A DNA stretch of 64,000 nucleotides, taken from positions 41,787-105,786 of the forward strand of contig NZ_JBHUIY010000012.1 in assembly GCF_042683125.1 (NCBI RefSeq). The letters are read 5' to 3'. This DNA is from Phaeospirillum tilakii (GTDB lineage Bacteria > Pseudomonadota > Alphaproteobacteria > Rhodospirillales > Magnetospirillaceae). Within the stretch, counting starts at the first letter, position 1, and every line of letters starts with the position of its first letter. Below the pieces are notes generated by a model, which ran no database searches, was not told where the DNA came from, and saw nothing but the letters and a program-made list of their open reading frames with translations. Made by a program: the position numbers and the translations under genes. Positions 1 to 8,378 of the stretch are shown one piece after another.

Positions 1-187
1 CCCAGGATCGCTCATGCCCGGCACCATCGCAAAAAACCCCCGCTTTGGCGAGGCCGGAATATACGAGGCGGTGACACGCGCAATACGCATGGATAAGGGC
101 GCCGAAAAACTGTTGAATTTGGCGCGGCCCGAGCGCAAACCTCACGCATCGCGACAATTTGAACCCATTCCTACCCAGGGGGATAGC

Positions 188-487
188 ATGCTCTTCGGAC
201 GTGTGACGGGGTGGCTGCTGGTTGGCCTCGCCGTCATCATGGCCTCTGCCGACGCGGTGATGGCGCTCGGCCCGCAGGATTATGTCGGGCTGGTCACCGC
301 GGATTTCGTCCTGTTGCTGGCCGGGCACAGTCCCGATACCGCCGAGTCCGGGCGGTCGCTGTTCGACAGCGTGCAGGCGATGGTGCTGGATCTGCCGGCC
401 TGGGTGGTGGTCGGCGGCTTCGGCGCGGCGCTGCTGGTGGCCTGCCGCCGCCGTCCGCGCTGGCGCCGGCCGATGTTCCGCCACTGA
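188..487 (+). CDS. Small inner-membrane protein, function unknown
   Basis: I do not recognise this 99-residue protein. It begins with a hydrophobic stretch (about residues 6-27) that could be an uncleaved anchor or a signal peptide ending near ADAVMA. A second membrane segment near residues 68-87 (LPAWVVVGGFGAALLVA) is followed by a strongly basic tail rich in Arg. An upstream extension in the same frame exists, but this ATG is preceded by the purine-rich run CAGGGGGATAG, which fits a ribosome binding site. It is a single gene closed by a strong terminator directly downstream. The topology suggests a small membrane protein with a cytoplasmic basic tail. No domain or partner can be named. Confidence 0.6.
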   Translation: MLFGRVTGWLLVGLAVIMASADAVMALGPQDYVGLVTADFVLLLAGHSPDTAESGRSLFDSVQAMVLDLPAWVVVGGFGAALLVACRRRPRWRRPMFRH

Positions 488-507
488 GCCGGCCCGCCGC
501 CGGCTTT

Positions 508-529
508 CCCCCCCGCCGGGGGGCTTTTT
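508..529 (+). terminator. Rho-independent terminator
   Basis: A six-pair C/G stem with loop GCC is followed by CTTTTT. It lies 20 bases after the stop of the small membrane protein gene and just before the 3' end of the convergent SYLF gene. Confidence 0.8.
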
Positions 530-552
530 CCTCGGATGATCGATTTCCCCCC

Positions 553-1221
553 TCAGGGGGTCAGACTGCCCCGCAGCCGGTCGGCCTGCGGGCTGTCGGC
601 CGCATGCTCGAACAGGATCTGGCGCGGGGTCGGATTGCCGCCGTAATAGGCGGCGTTCCAGGAATGGCGCGGCAGGATCCCCGCCCCGTCCAGCGTCAGC
701 CCGCCATACAGCCCGACCGCGCGGGAAAAGGCGTAGATGTCGGCCCCGGCATGGGTGGTGGTCGCCGCCTCGGCCCCCGCGCCCACCACCGTCACCGCCA
801 CCCCGGCGCTGGCCCCGGCCTTGAACTGGTTGTTGACCACCGCGTCGAGGCCGCCATCGGTCATGATGATGTAGAACGCCTCGGCGTCCTGTAGGCCGAT
901 CTGCAACCCGAAACTGCCGGCGGCGATCGAATAGAATGCCGGGCCGCTCCAGCGTCCGTCGCGGTCGCGCACCAGCAGCACCCCGGTGCCGTACTGGGCG
1001 CCGAGCAGAAAGCCGCCCTTGACCAGATCGGGCACGATCAGCGCGCCCCGCGCCCGGGGCAGCAACTGGGCGATCGAATCCTCCATGTCGGGCACGCTGC
1101 GCAGGCGTTCGACCGTGGTCAGCGCCCGGTTGACCATCATCGACTGGTCGGTGACGGCCTGGGCCCCGGCCACCGCCGGCCACAGCCAGGCCAGGGCCAG
1201 CACCGCGATCGCGATTCGCAT
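553..1221 (-). CDS. SYLF (Ysc84-type) lipid-binding domain protein, exported
   Basis: This 222-residue protein has a cleavable signal peptide (MRIAIAVLALAWLWPAVAGA) and then the SYLF/Ysc84 fold known from lipid-binding proteins. Landmarks are ARGALIVPDLVKGGFLLGAQYG near the N-terminus, the SGPAFYSIAAGSFG block, and Gly/Ala-rich strands ending in a GLYGGLTLDGAGI segment. In bacteria the family is usually periplasmic or envelope-associated and of uncertain role. I chose the ATG before the signal peptide because AGGAG lies upstream at good spacing and the longer in-frame extension is uncharged noise. The gene is monocistronic, and a palindromic repeat element separates it from addB upstream. Confidence 0.85.
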   Translation of the reverse strand: MRIAIAVLALAWLWPAVAGAQAVTDQSMMVNRALTTVERLRSVPDMEDSIAQLLPRARGALIVPDLVKGGFLLGAQYGTGVLLVRDRDGRWSGPAFYSIAAGSFGLQIGLQDAEAFYIIMTDGGLDAVVNNQFKAGASAGVAVTVVGAGAEAATTTHAGADIYAFSRAVGLYGGLTLDGAGILPRHSWNAAYYGGNPTPRQILFEHAADSPQADRLRGSLTP

Positions 1222-1290
1222 CCTTCGCACTCCTTTGGTGATCCGAGGGCGGGGGCAGCTTAGCAAAAACCGGCGGTTCGCCAAGGAAAA

Positions 1291-1340
1291 GGCGGGCTCT
1301 GCCCGCACCCGCCCAGGGCCGCAAGGCCCTTGGAACCCGT
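1291..1340 (+). repeat. Dispersed palindromic element, type A
   Basis: Two hairpins in tandem: GCGGGC-TCT-GCCCGC, then a C-rich linker, then a CAGGGCC/GGCCCTTGG stem, followed by GGAACCCG. The same two-module layout recurs at other intergenic sites in the window. This copy sits between the addB 3' end and the SYLF gene and may act as a terminator for addB. Confidence 0.7.
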
Positions 1341-1348
1341 CGGTTGGG

Positions 1349-4270
1349 TTACTCCTCGGCGCCGCCGCTCGACCATTCCCGCACCCGGGCGAGGTGGAGA
1401 TAGTCGGAATAGCGCGGGGCGTAATCGGGGTGGGGACGGGCCGGGTAGGGGGTGGCCGGGTCGTCGTAGGTGGCGATCAGCGCCCGCAGGCCGTCGAGCG
1501 CGGCCTCGGCCAGGGCGGCGGCGTCGGCGCCGGCGAGGCGTTCCTCGCCGGCCGGCTCGCCGCCGCCCAGGCGCCAGTAGAGCAGGCGGGCGGGGGGGGC
1601 GGCGGGCAGGTCGGCGAAGCCGCCGGCGCGGGCGATCGCCGCTTCCAGCGGCAATTGCGGGGCATAGCCGGCGGCGACCTCGCGCGCGGTCGGCGGCTGG
1701 CCGGTCTTGTAATCGATCAGGTCGAGGCTGCCGTCATGGCGGCGGTCGATCCGGTCGGCCTTGGCCACCAGGGTGAACGGGCCGGCCGGGGCCGCCAGCC
1801 GCAGCGCGCCGCGCAGTTCGGGGTGGCTCGACGCCAGTTCGGGGCGGCGGGCGGTCTCGCGCCCGGCGACCCAGCCGGCGATGGCGACGAAGCGCGGCCA
1901 CCAGAACGCCCACACCGCCGGCGAGGCCACCGCCTCGGCGAACACCTCGGCACCGATCGCGCGCAGGGCGGCGGCGGGGTCGGGCGGCAGGTGGTCGGGG
2001 AAGGTGCGCAGGAAGCGTTCGAGGGCGAGATGGACCATGCTGCCATAGTCGGCGGCGCCGGGATCGGCATCGATCGGGTCGAGCGCGACCAGCCCGAGGA
2101 CGTGGCGGGCATAGATCGCGTAGGGATCGCGCATCCAGGTCTCGATCTCGGTCACCGACAGCCGGCGCGGCCGCGCCGCCAGCGGCGGGCAGGGGGCGGG
2201 CGGCTGCGGCCGCACCCAGGCGGCCGGGCGGTCGAGCCGGTCGTGCCACGCCAGCCAGTCGCGGCCGTCGTCGGGCCAGATCTGGCGGTGGGCCGCCAGC
2301 ACCGCGTCGAGCCGGGTCAGCCAGCGCGACGGCACCGTCGGCGTGCCCTCGACCCGCTGCGCCCGGGTCAGCACCACCTCGGCGGCGGCGAAGCCCTGGA
2401 CGAAATCATGGGCGGCGAGGCCGATCCGCCGCTCGGCCGGCGGCAGGCCGAAGGCGGCGCGCATCGGCCGGCTCATCCACGGGTCGGCCTCGACCGCCGC
2501 CGGCCAGGTGCCCTCGTTGAGCCCCCCCAGGATCAGCAGGTCGGGCTGTTGCAGCCGGGCTTCGAGCGGGCCCCAGATGTGCAGGCGGGGATGGGTCTCC
2601 CAGGCCGAGCGCACCACCACCCCCGCCAGCAATTCCTCGAACAGCGCCGGGTAATGGCGCCCGGCCAGCGGCCCCAGCGCCGGGGCGGCCTCGGTCAGTT
2701 CGGCGGCGAAGCGGGCGGCGGCCTCGCCGGCCTCGCCCGCCCACAGCCGGGCCGGGCCGGGGGCGTCCTTGGCGTCGGCCAGCGCCTCGGCGCATTCGAA
2801 ATGGGCGCGGGCCAGGGTGGCGAGATCGGTCTCGGCCGCCGCCAGCGCGGCGGCGAACGGGGCGGTGATCAGGTCGAGATCGTCGAGCAGGGTCAGCAGC
2901 GCCGGATCCTCGACCCCGCGCCGCAGTCCGGCCAGACCGGGGGCCGGGCGGGGGCCGCGCAGCGCCGCGGTTTCGAGCCGGCGCACCAGGGCGCGGAAGC
3001 CGGCGGGCGAGCGCCCGCCCGCCGCCAGCGGATGCTTGAGGCAGGCCAGGGTCTCGACCGGGGCGAAGCGTTCCGCCACCATCCGCGCGGTCAGGCGCAG
3101 GAAGGTGCCGGGCTCGGTCAGGTCGAGCGGCCGGCCGGCGGAATCGTCGATGCGGATGCCCCACCGCCCCAGTTCGTCGGCGACGCGGCGGGCCAGGGCG
3201 CGGTCGGGGGTGACCAGGGCGGCGGTGCGGCCCTCCTCGTCCAGTGCCCGGCGCAGCATCAGGGCGATCGCCCCCGCCTCCTCGCGCGGGCCGGGGGCGT
3301 CGAGCCGGGTCACTCCGGCCAGCGCCTCGGCCGGCACCGGGCCGAGGTCGCGCCATGCCTCGCAGGTGGCGGCGGGGCGCAGCGCCTCGGTCGCCAGCCG
3401 GACCCGGTCCGGGCGGGGCCCGTCCGCCCCGTCGAGCGGAACGACGGCGGCGCGGTCGATCCCGATCCGCGCCAGCAGTGCCTTCAGCCCGTATTGGGGA
3501 TGGGTCGGGTCGAGCGCGTCCCAACTGGCCGCGTCGCCGCCGAGATCGAGCCCGGGCAGGATCACCCGGCCCTGGGGCAGGCGGGCGATCGCGGCGAGCA
3601 GGTCGGCCACCGCCGGATGGGAGCCGGTGGTGCCGGCGGCGATCACCGGATGGGCCGGCGGCCGCGCCGCCCAGGCCGCCAGCCGGGCGGCGACGGCATG
3701 ATTGAGCCGCTCGGCCGGGTCGATCGCGCCGCGTTCGGCCAGGATGCCCGGCCACAGCTTGGTGACGATGGCGAGGAAGCGCAGGGTCACCTGCCAGTGG
3801 GTGGCGTGGTCCTCGGGTACCAGCCGGTCGAGTCCGGCCGGGTCGAGCCGCTCCGCCGCGATCTCGTCGAGCAGCCGCCCCAGCTCGGTCGCCAGCCTTG
3901 CCGCCTGATCGGGCGGCGGCGGCGGCCCGTCCTGACCGGCGGCGAAGGCCAGCACCAGCCGGGTCAGGCTGAGACGCCGCTCCAGCGCCGGCAGCACCGG
4001 GGCGAGATCGCCCGGATCGGCGGGATCGTCGGACTCGAGGTCGCCGAGCGGATGCAGCCGGGGCAGCAGCACCGGCCGGCCGCCGCTCTGGCGCAGGAAG
4101 GCATCGGCCAGGGCGCGGCAGGCGCGCCGGTTGGGCAGCAGCACCTCCATCCCGGCCAGGGTCAGCGGATCGTCGCCGGCCTCGGCCAGCAGCAGGGCGG
4201 CCAGCCGATCGACGAATGGCACGCCGGGGGGAATGGTCAGCACCGCCCCCGGGCGGACGGTCTCGCTCAT
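1349..4270 (-). CDS. addB: Double-strand break repair protein AddB (alphaproteobacterial type)
   Basis: AddB is the partner of AddA in the AddAB helicase-nuclease that resects double-strand breaks to load RecA. This 973-residue protein has the alphaproteobacterial AddB start (LLPNRRACRALADAF near residue 45), a long inactivated-helicase middle with LILGGLNEGTWP, and a C-terminal RecB-type nuclease domain. The domain shows ADRIDR and the metal-binding core LIDYKTGQPP, with Asp853 and Lys855. A first-strand Walker A is not evident, as expected for this subunit. It follows topA after a 76-base gap holding two perfect hairpins. The usual neighbour addA is absent: the next gene downstream is the unrelated SYLF protein. 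Confidence 0.93.
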   Translation of the reverse strand: MSETVRPGAVLTIPPGVPFVDRLAALLLAEAGDDPLTLAGMEVLLPNRRACRALADAFLRQSGGRPVLLPRLHPLGDLESDDPADPGDLAPVLPALERRLSLTRLVLAFAAGQDGPPPPPDQAARLATELGRLLDEIAAERLDPAGLDRLVPEDHATHWQVTLRFLAIVTKLWPGILAERGAIDPAERLNHAVAARLAAWAARPPAHPVIAAGTTGSHPAVADLLAAIARLPQGRVILPGLDLGGDAASWDALDPTHPQYGLKALLARIGIDRAAVVPLDGADGPRPDRVRLATEALRPAATCEAWRDLGPVPAEALAGVTRLDAPGPREEAGAIALMLRRALDEEGRTAALVTPDRALARRVADELGRWGIRIDDSAGRPLDLTEPGTFLRLTARMVAERFAPVETLACLKHPLAAGGRSPAGFRALVRRLETAALRGPRPAPGLAGLRRGVEDPALLTLLDDLDLITAPFAAALAAAETDLATLARAHFECAEALADAKDAPGPARLWAGEAGEAAARFAAELTEAAPALGPLAGRHYPALFEELLAGVVVRSAWETHPRLHIWGPLEARLQQPDLLILGGLNEGTWPAAVEADPWMSRPMRAAFGLPPAERRIGLAAHDFVQGFAAAEVVLTRAQRVEGTPTVPSRWLTRLDAVLAAHRQIWPDDGRDWLAWHDRLDRPAAWVRPQPPAPCPPLAARPRRLSVTEIETWMRDPYAIYARHVLGLVALDPIDADPGAADYGSMVHLALERFLRTFPDHLPPDPAAALRAIGAEVFAEAVASPAVWAFWWPRFVAIAGWVAGRETARRPELASSHPELRGALRLAAPAGPFTLVAKADRIDRRHDGSLDLIDYKTGQPPTAREVAAGYAPQLPLEAAIARAGGFADLPAAPPARLLYWRLGGGEPAGEERLAGADAAALAEAALDGLRALIATYDDPATPYPARPHPDYAPRYSDYLHLARVREWSSGGAEE

Positions 4271-4292
4271 CCCGCTTCTCCCCCCTGGGTTC

Positions 4293-4343
4293 GCAGGGCC
4301 TCTGGCCCTGCGCGGAGAGCGCCGAGAGGCGGCGCCTCTCGGC
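4293..4343. terminator. Paired hairpins between topA and addB
   Basis: Two perfect stem-loops fill the gap: GCAGGGCC-TCT-GGCCCTGC, then GCCGAGAGGC-GGC-GCCTCTCGGC (ten base pairs). They begin three bases after the topA stop on the minus strand. No T-run follows, so they may attenuate rather than end transcription. The first resembles the type A repeat modules. Confidence 0.55.
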
Positions 4344-4346
4344 CGT

Positions 4347-7085
4347 TCAGGCCTTCTTGGCCCTGGTGGTGGTGGCCTTCTTCTTCGCCGCCGGCTTGGG
4401 CTGGGCCGCCTCGGACTCGTCCCCGGCCGGTGCCGCCTTCTTGGCCGCCGCCTTGCGCGGCGCGGCTTTCTTCGCCGCCGGACCTTTCGCCGCCGGCGCC
4501 TTGGCCGCCTTGGCGTCGATCAGCCCCAGCGCCGCCTCCAGCGTCACCTCGTCGGGGGCGCTGCCCTTCGGCAGGGTGGCGTGGGTGCCGTTCCACGAGG
4601 CATAGGGCCCGTAGCGCCCCTCATGCAGGGTGACCGGCTTGCCGTCGCGCTCGCCCAGCGTCTTGAGCGGCGCCGCGCTGGCGCGGCCGCCCTTGGGCTG
4701 GGCCAGCAGCTCGACCGCGCGGTTCATGCCGATGGTCAGGACGTCGTCGTCCTTGGTCAGCGAGCGATAGACCCCGTCATGCAGCAGATAGGGGCCGAAA
4801 CGGCCGACCCCGGCGCTGATCGGCTTGCGGCTGTCGGGATGGATCCCCAATTCGCGCGGCAGGGCCAGCAGCCGGCAGGCGACGTCGAGGGTGATGTCGG
4901 CCGGCTCGAGGCCGCGATAGAGCGACACCCGCTTCGGCTTGGGCGCCGCCACCTTCTTCGGCTTCTTCGGCGCCGCCTTCTTCTTGCCCTTGGCCGGGGC
5001 GGCGTCGGGCTCGGCCGGGGCGGCGGCGGCCAGCGCGGCGAGGCTGGCCTCGTCGCCCAACTGGACATACGGCCCGTAGGGTCCCTTGCGCAGGGTCACC
5101 GGCAACCCGGTTTGCGGATCGGTGCCCAGCTCGCGCGGGGCCTCGCGCGCTTCCTCCTCGCCCTCGGCCCCGGTGGTCAGCGGCCGGGTGAAGCGGCATT
5201 CGGGATAGGCGGAGCAGCCGATGAAGGCGCCGAACTTGCCGAGCTTGAGCGACAGCCGGCCGGAATGGCAGGTCGGGCAACTGCGCGGGTCGCCGCCATC
5301 CTCGCGCTCGGGGAAGAAATGCGGCCCGAGCAGGGCGTCGAGGGCGTCGAGCACCTCGGCGACGCGCAGGTCGCGGGTATCCTCGACCGAGGCCGAGAAT
5401 GCCTGCCAGAACCCTTCGAGCACGGTGCGCCAGGCGATCCGCCCGCCCGAGATGTCGTCGAGCTGGTTTTCGAGGTCGGCGGTGAAATTGTATTCGACGT
5501 AGCGGCCGAAGAAGCTTTCGAGGAACGCCGTCACCAGCCGGCCGCGATCCTCGGGGACGAAGCGGCGCTGGTCGAGCCGGACGTAATTGCGGTCCTGCAA
5601 CACCGAGATGATCGAGGCATAGGTCGAGGGCCGGCCGATCCCCAGTTCCTCCAGCCGTTTGACCAGACTGGCTTCGGTGAAGCGCGGTGGCGGCTGGGTG
5701 AAATGCTGCTCCGGCCGCAGCGCCTCGAGCCCCATCGGGTCGGCCGGGGCGACGTCGGGCAGCAGCCGGTCGGCCTCGTCCTCGTCGCTGTCGTCGCGGT
5801 CCTCGCGGTAGAGGGTGAGGAAGCCGTCGAACACCACCACCGAGCCGGTGGCGCGGAACACCAGCGCCTTGTCCAGGCTTTCGATGTCCACCGCGACCTG
5901 ATCAAGCTCGGCCGAGGCCATCTGGCTGGCCAGGGTGCGCTTCCAGATCAGCTCGTAGAGGCGGAGCTGGTCGCGGTCGAGCACGCCGGCCAGCTGGTCG
6001 GGGCGGCGGGCGAGGTCGGTCGGGCGGATCGCCTCGTGCGCTTCCTGGGCGTTCTTGGCCTTGGTCTTGTAGAGGCGCGGGCTGTCGGGCAGATAGCGCC
6101 CGCCCCAGGTGGCGCCGATCACGGCGCGGGCGCCGGCGATCGCCTCGGCCGCCATCTGCACGCCGTCGGTTCGCATGTAGGTGATCAGACCGACCGTCTC
6201 GCCGCCGAGGTCGATGCCCTCGTAGAGGCGCTGGGCGATCTGCATCGTCCGCGCCGCCGACAGATGCAGCTTGCGGCTGGCCTCCTGCTGGAGGGTCGAG
6301 GTGGTGAAGGGCGGGAAGGGATGGCGCTTGGCCCGCTTGCGCTCGACCTCGGCGACGCGGTAGCGGGCGGCCTGGGCCCGCGCCTCGGCCGCCTGGGCGA
6401 GGGCTTGGTTGCCGAGGTCGAACTTGTCGAGCTTGCGGCCGTCGAGATGGGTCAGCCCGGCCGCCAGCAGCGCACCCTTCGGGGTGCGGAAATCGCCGGT
6501 CAGGGTCCAGTATTCGCGGGCGACGAAACGCTCGATCTCGGCCTCGCGCTCGCAGATCAGCCTGAGCGCCACCGACTGCACCCGCCCGGCCGAGCGCGAG
6601 CCCGGCAGCTTGCGCCACAGCACCGGCGACAGGGTGAAGCCGACCAGATAATCGAGGGCGCGGCGGGCGAGATAGGCATCGACCAGCTCCTGATCGATGT
6701 CGCGCGGATTGCGGATGCCGTCGAGCACCGCGCTTTTGGTGATCTCGTTGAACACCACCCGCTTGACCTCGACCCCCTTCAGCGCCTTGCGCTCGTCGAG
6801 CACCCGCTTGACGTGCCACGAGATCGCCTCGCCCTCGCGATCGGGGTCGGTGGCGAGGAACAGATGGTCGGCGCCCTTGACGGCGCTGGCGATTTCCTTG
6901 ACGTGGCGTTCGGACTTGGGGTCGATTTCCCAGTCCATCGCGAAATCCTGCTCGGGGCGGACGGATCCGTCGCGCGCCGGCAGGTCGCGGATATGACCGA
7001 ACGAGGCCAGCACCCGGAAATCGCTTCCCAGGTACTTGTTGATGGTCTTGGCCTTGGCCGGCGACTCGACGACGACGACTTTCAT
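4347..7085 (-). CDS. topA: DNA topoisomerase I
   Basis: Type IA topoisomerase that relaxes negative supercoils, 912 residues. The TOPRIM domain opens with VVVESPAKAKTINKYLG and carries the acidic DPDREGEAISWH motif. The active-site tyrosine is Tyr303 in GLITYMRTDG. The C-terminal part has one four-Cys zinc module (CPTC..GCSAYPEC), then three degenerate repeats each centred on G-RFGPY/GPYGPY. It ends in a Lys/Ala/Pro-rich tail of about 55 residues that probably binds DNA non-specifically. The start is fixed by the conserved MKVVVVESPAKAK. It lies 33 bases after dprA in the same direction, an order common in alphaproteobacteria. Confidence 0.97.
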   Translation of the reverse strand: MKVVVVESPAKAKTINKYLGSDFRVLASFGHIRDLPARDGSVRPEQDFAMDWEIDPKSERHVKEIASAVKGADHLFLATDPDREGEAISWHVKRVLDERKALKGVEVKRVVFNEITKSAVLDGIRNPRDIDQELVDAYLARRALDYLVGFTLSPVLWRKLPGSRSAGRVQSVALRLICEREAEIERFVAREYWTLTGDFRTPKGALLAAGLTHLDGRKLDKFDLGNQALAQAAEARAQAARYRVAEVERKRAKRHPFPPFTTSTLQQEASRKLHLSAARTMQIAQRLYEGIDLGGETVGLITYMRTDGVQMAAEAIAGARAVIGATWGGRYLPDSPRLYKTKAKNAQEAHEAIRPTDLARRPDQLAGVLDRDQLRLYELIWKRTLASQMASAELDQVAVDIESLDKALVFRATGSVVVFDGFLTLYREDRDDSDEDEADRLLPDVAPADPMGLEALRPEQHFTQPPPRFTEASLVKRLEELGIGRPSTYASIISVLQDRNYVRLDQRRFVPEDRGRLVTAFLESFFGRYVEYNFTADLENQLDDISGGRIAWRTVLEGFWQAFSASVEDTRDLRVAEVLDALDALLGPHFFPEREDGGDPRSCPTCHSGRLSLKLGKFGAFIGCSAYPECRFTRPLTTGAEGEEEAREAPRELGTDPQTGLPVTLRKGPYGPYVQLGDEASLAALAAAAPAEPDAAPAKGKKKAAPKKPKKVAAPKPKRVSLYRGLEPADITLDVACRLLALPRELGIHPDSRKPISAGVGRFGPYLLHDGVYRSLTKDDDVLTIGMNRAVELLAQPKGGRASAAPLKTLGERDGKPVTLHEGRYGPYASWNGTHATLPKGSAPDEVTLEAALGLIDAKAAKAPAAKGPAAKKAAPRKAAAKKAAPAGDESEAAQPKPAAKKKATTTRAKKA

Positions 7086-7118
7086 CCGAATCCAATCAGC
7101 TTGGCGGGGTCGTCGGCT

Positions 7119-8246
7119 TCAGACGACCAGCAGCGCGACCCGGTTGCCGGGTTGGCGGTCGAGGCGGCCGGCCAGTTCCAGCTCCAGCAACACCCACGAC
7201 ACCACGGAGGGTGAGAATTGGCATTGGCGAAGGATTTCGTCAACCATCACCGGCACCGGACCGATCAGGGCGAGGATTGCGGCGCGGGCGGCGGCCAGCT
7301 CGGCCTCGTCCGGCGGCGGCCCGGCGGCGGGGGTGAATCCGGCCCGGGCCGGCTCGGCCAGCGGGCGGCGCAGCCGGTCGGACAGCACCGCCAGCACGTC
7401 GTCGGCCGAGGCGGTCAGGGTGGCGCCCTGGCGCAGCAGGTCGTTCGGCCCGGCGGCGCGCGGATCGAGCGGCGAGCCCGGCACCGCGAACACCTCGCGC
7501 CCCTGGTCGGCGGCGAGGCGGGCGGTGATCAGCGAGCCGGAGCGGGTGTTGGCCTCGACCACCACCACCCCGAGCGACAGGCCGGAGATGATGCGGTTGC
7601 GGCGGGGGAAGTGGCGGGCCTGCGGCTCGGTGCCGGGCGGCATTTCCGACACCACCGCGCCGGCCTCGGCGATCCGTTGCCACAAATCCCGGTTTTCCGG
7701 CGGATAGACCACGTCGGCGCCGCCGGCCATCACCGCCACCGTGCCGGTGCCGAGCGCGCCCTCGTGGGCGGCGGTGTCGATCCCGCGCGCCAAGCCGCTG
7801 GTCACCACCAGTCCGGCCCGGCCGAGATCGGCGGCGAGGCGGCGGGCGAAATTGCGGCCGTTGAGCGAGGCGTTGCGGGCGCCGACCAGCGCCACCGCCG
7901 GCCGTTCCAGCAGCGAGACGGCGCCGATCACCGCCAGCAGCGGCGGCGCGTCCTCGATCGCCGCCAGCGGGCGGGGATAGGCCGGCTCGATCGCGGCGAT
8001 CAGGCGGGCGCCGGTGCGCTCCAGCGCGGCGATCTCCGCCGCCGCCTCGGCCTTGGGGCACAGCCGGATCGCCCGGCGCAGACCGCCCTGGCGGGCCAGG
8101 GCGGGCAGGGCGTCGAGCGCGGCGGCGGCCGAGCCGAACCGGGTCAGCAACCGGAAGAACGTGCGCGGCCCGACATTCTCGCTGCGGATCAGGCGCAGCC
8201 AGTCGAGTCGTTCACTGGCGGAAAGGGGGTGAAGCGGCGCATCCAT
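7119..8246 (-). CDS. dprA: DNA-processing protein DprA
   Basis: DprA (Smf) loads RecA onto incoming single-stranded DNA during natural transformation and is also widespread in non-competent bacteria. This 375-residue protein has an N-terminal helical (SAM-like) region, the Rossmann-type core with VALVGARNASLNGRNFARRL and VTSGLARGIDTAAHEGAL, then PRRNRIISGLSLGVVVVEA. It ends in a winged-helix domain (DEILRQCQFSPSVVSWVLLEL). This is the normal full domain set. It heads the dprA-topA pair and is divergent from the TPR-glycosyltransferase gene across a 132-base gap. Confidence 0.95.
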   Translation of the reverse strand: MDAPLHPLSASERLDWLRLIRSENVGPRTFFRLLTRFGSAAAALDALPALARQGGLRRAIRLCPKAEAAAEIAALERTGARLIAAIEPAYPRPLAAIEDAPPLLAVIGAVSLLERPAVALVGARNASLNGRNFARRLAADLGRAGLVVTSGLARGIDTAAHEGALGTGTVAVMAGGADVVYPPENRDLWQRIAEAGAVVSEMPPGTEPQARHFPRRNRIISGLSLGVVVVEANTRSGSLITARLAADQGREVFAVPGSPLDPRAAGPNDLLRQGATLTASADDVLAVLSDRLRRPLAEPARAGFTPAAGPPPDEAELAAARAAILALIGPVPVMVDEILRQCQFSPSVVSWVLLELELAGRLDRQPGNRVALLVV

Positions 8247-8378
8247 CGGGCGAGGATGGCCGAGCCGCCGCCCGGGGTCAACCGCCCGCCGGGGCGTGAC
8301 TGCGGCGGCGCGGCCGATTAAACCTCCGTAAAGACCGACGGGTCATGCTGGAACGGAATGCGGGAAGGGAACGATCGA

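Noticed and set aside
1..15. Start of a minus-strand gene running off the left edge (ATG at 13-15)
   Set aside because: Only five codons are visible and no ribosome binding site precedes them.
986..4633. A 1215-residue plus-strand frame antisense to addB, and a similar 1027-residue one opposite topA (4131-7214)
   Set aside because: In DNA this rich in G and C stop codons are rare in antisense frames. The translations are Gly/Arg/Gln-rich with no domains, while addB and topA carry complete conserved motifs.
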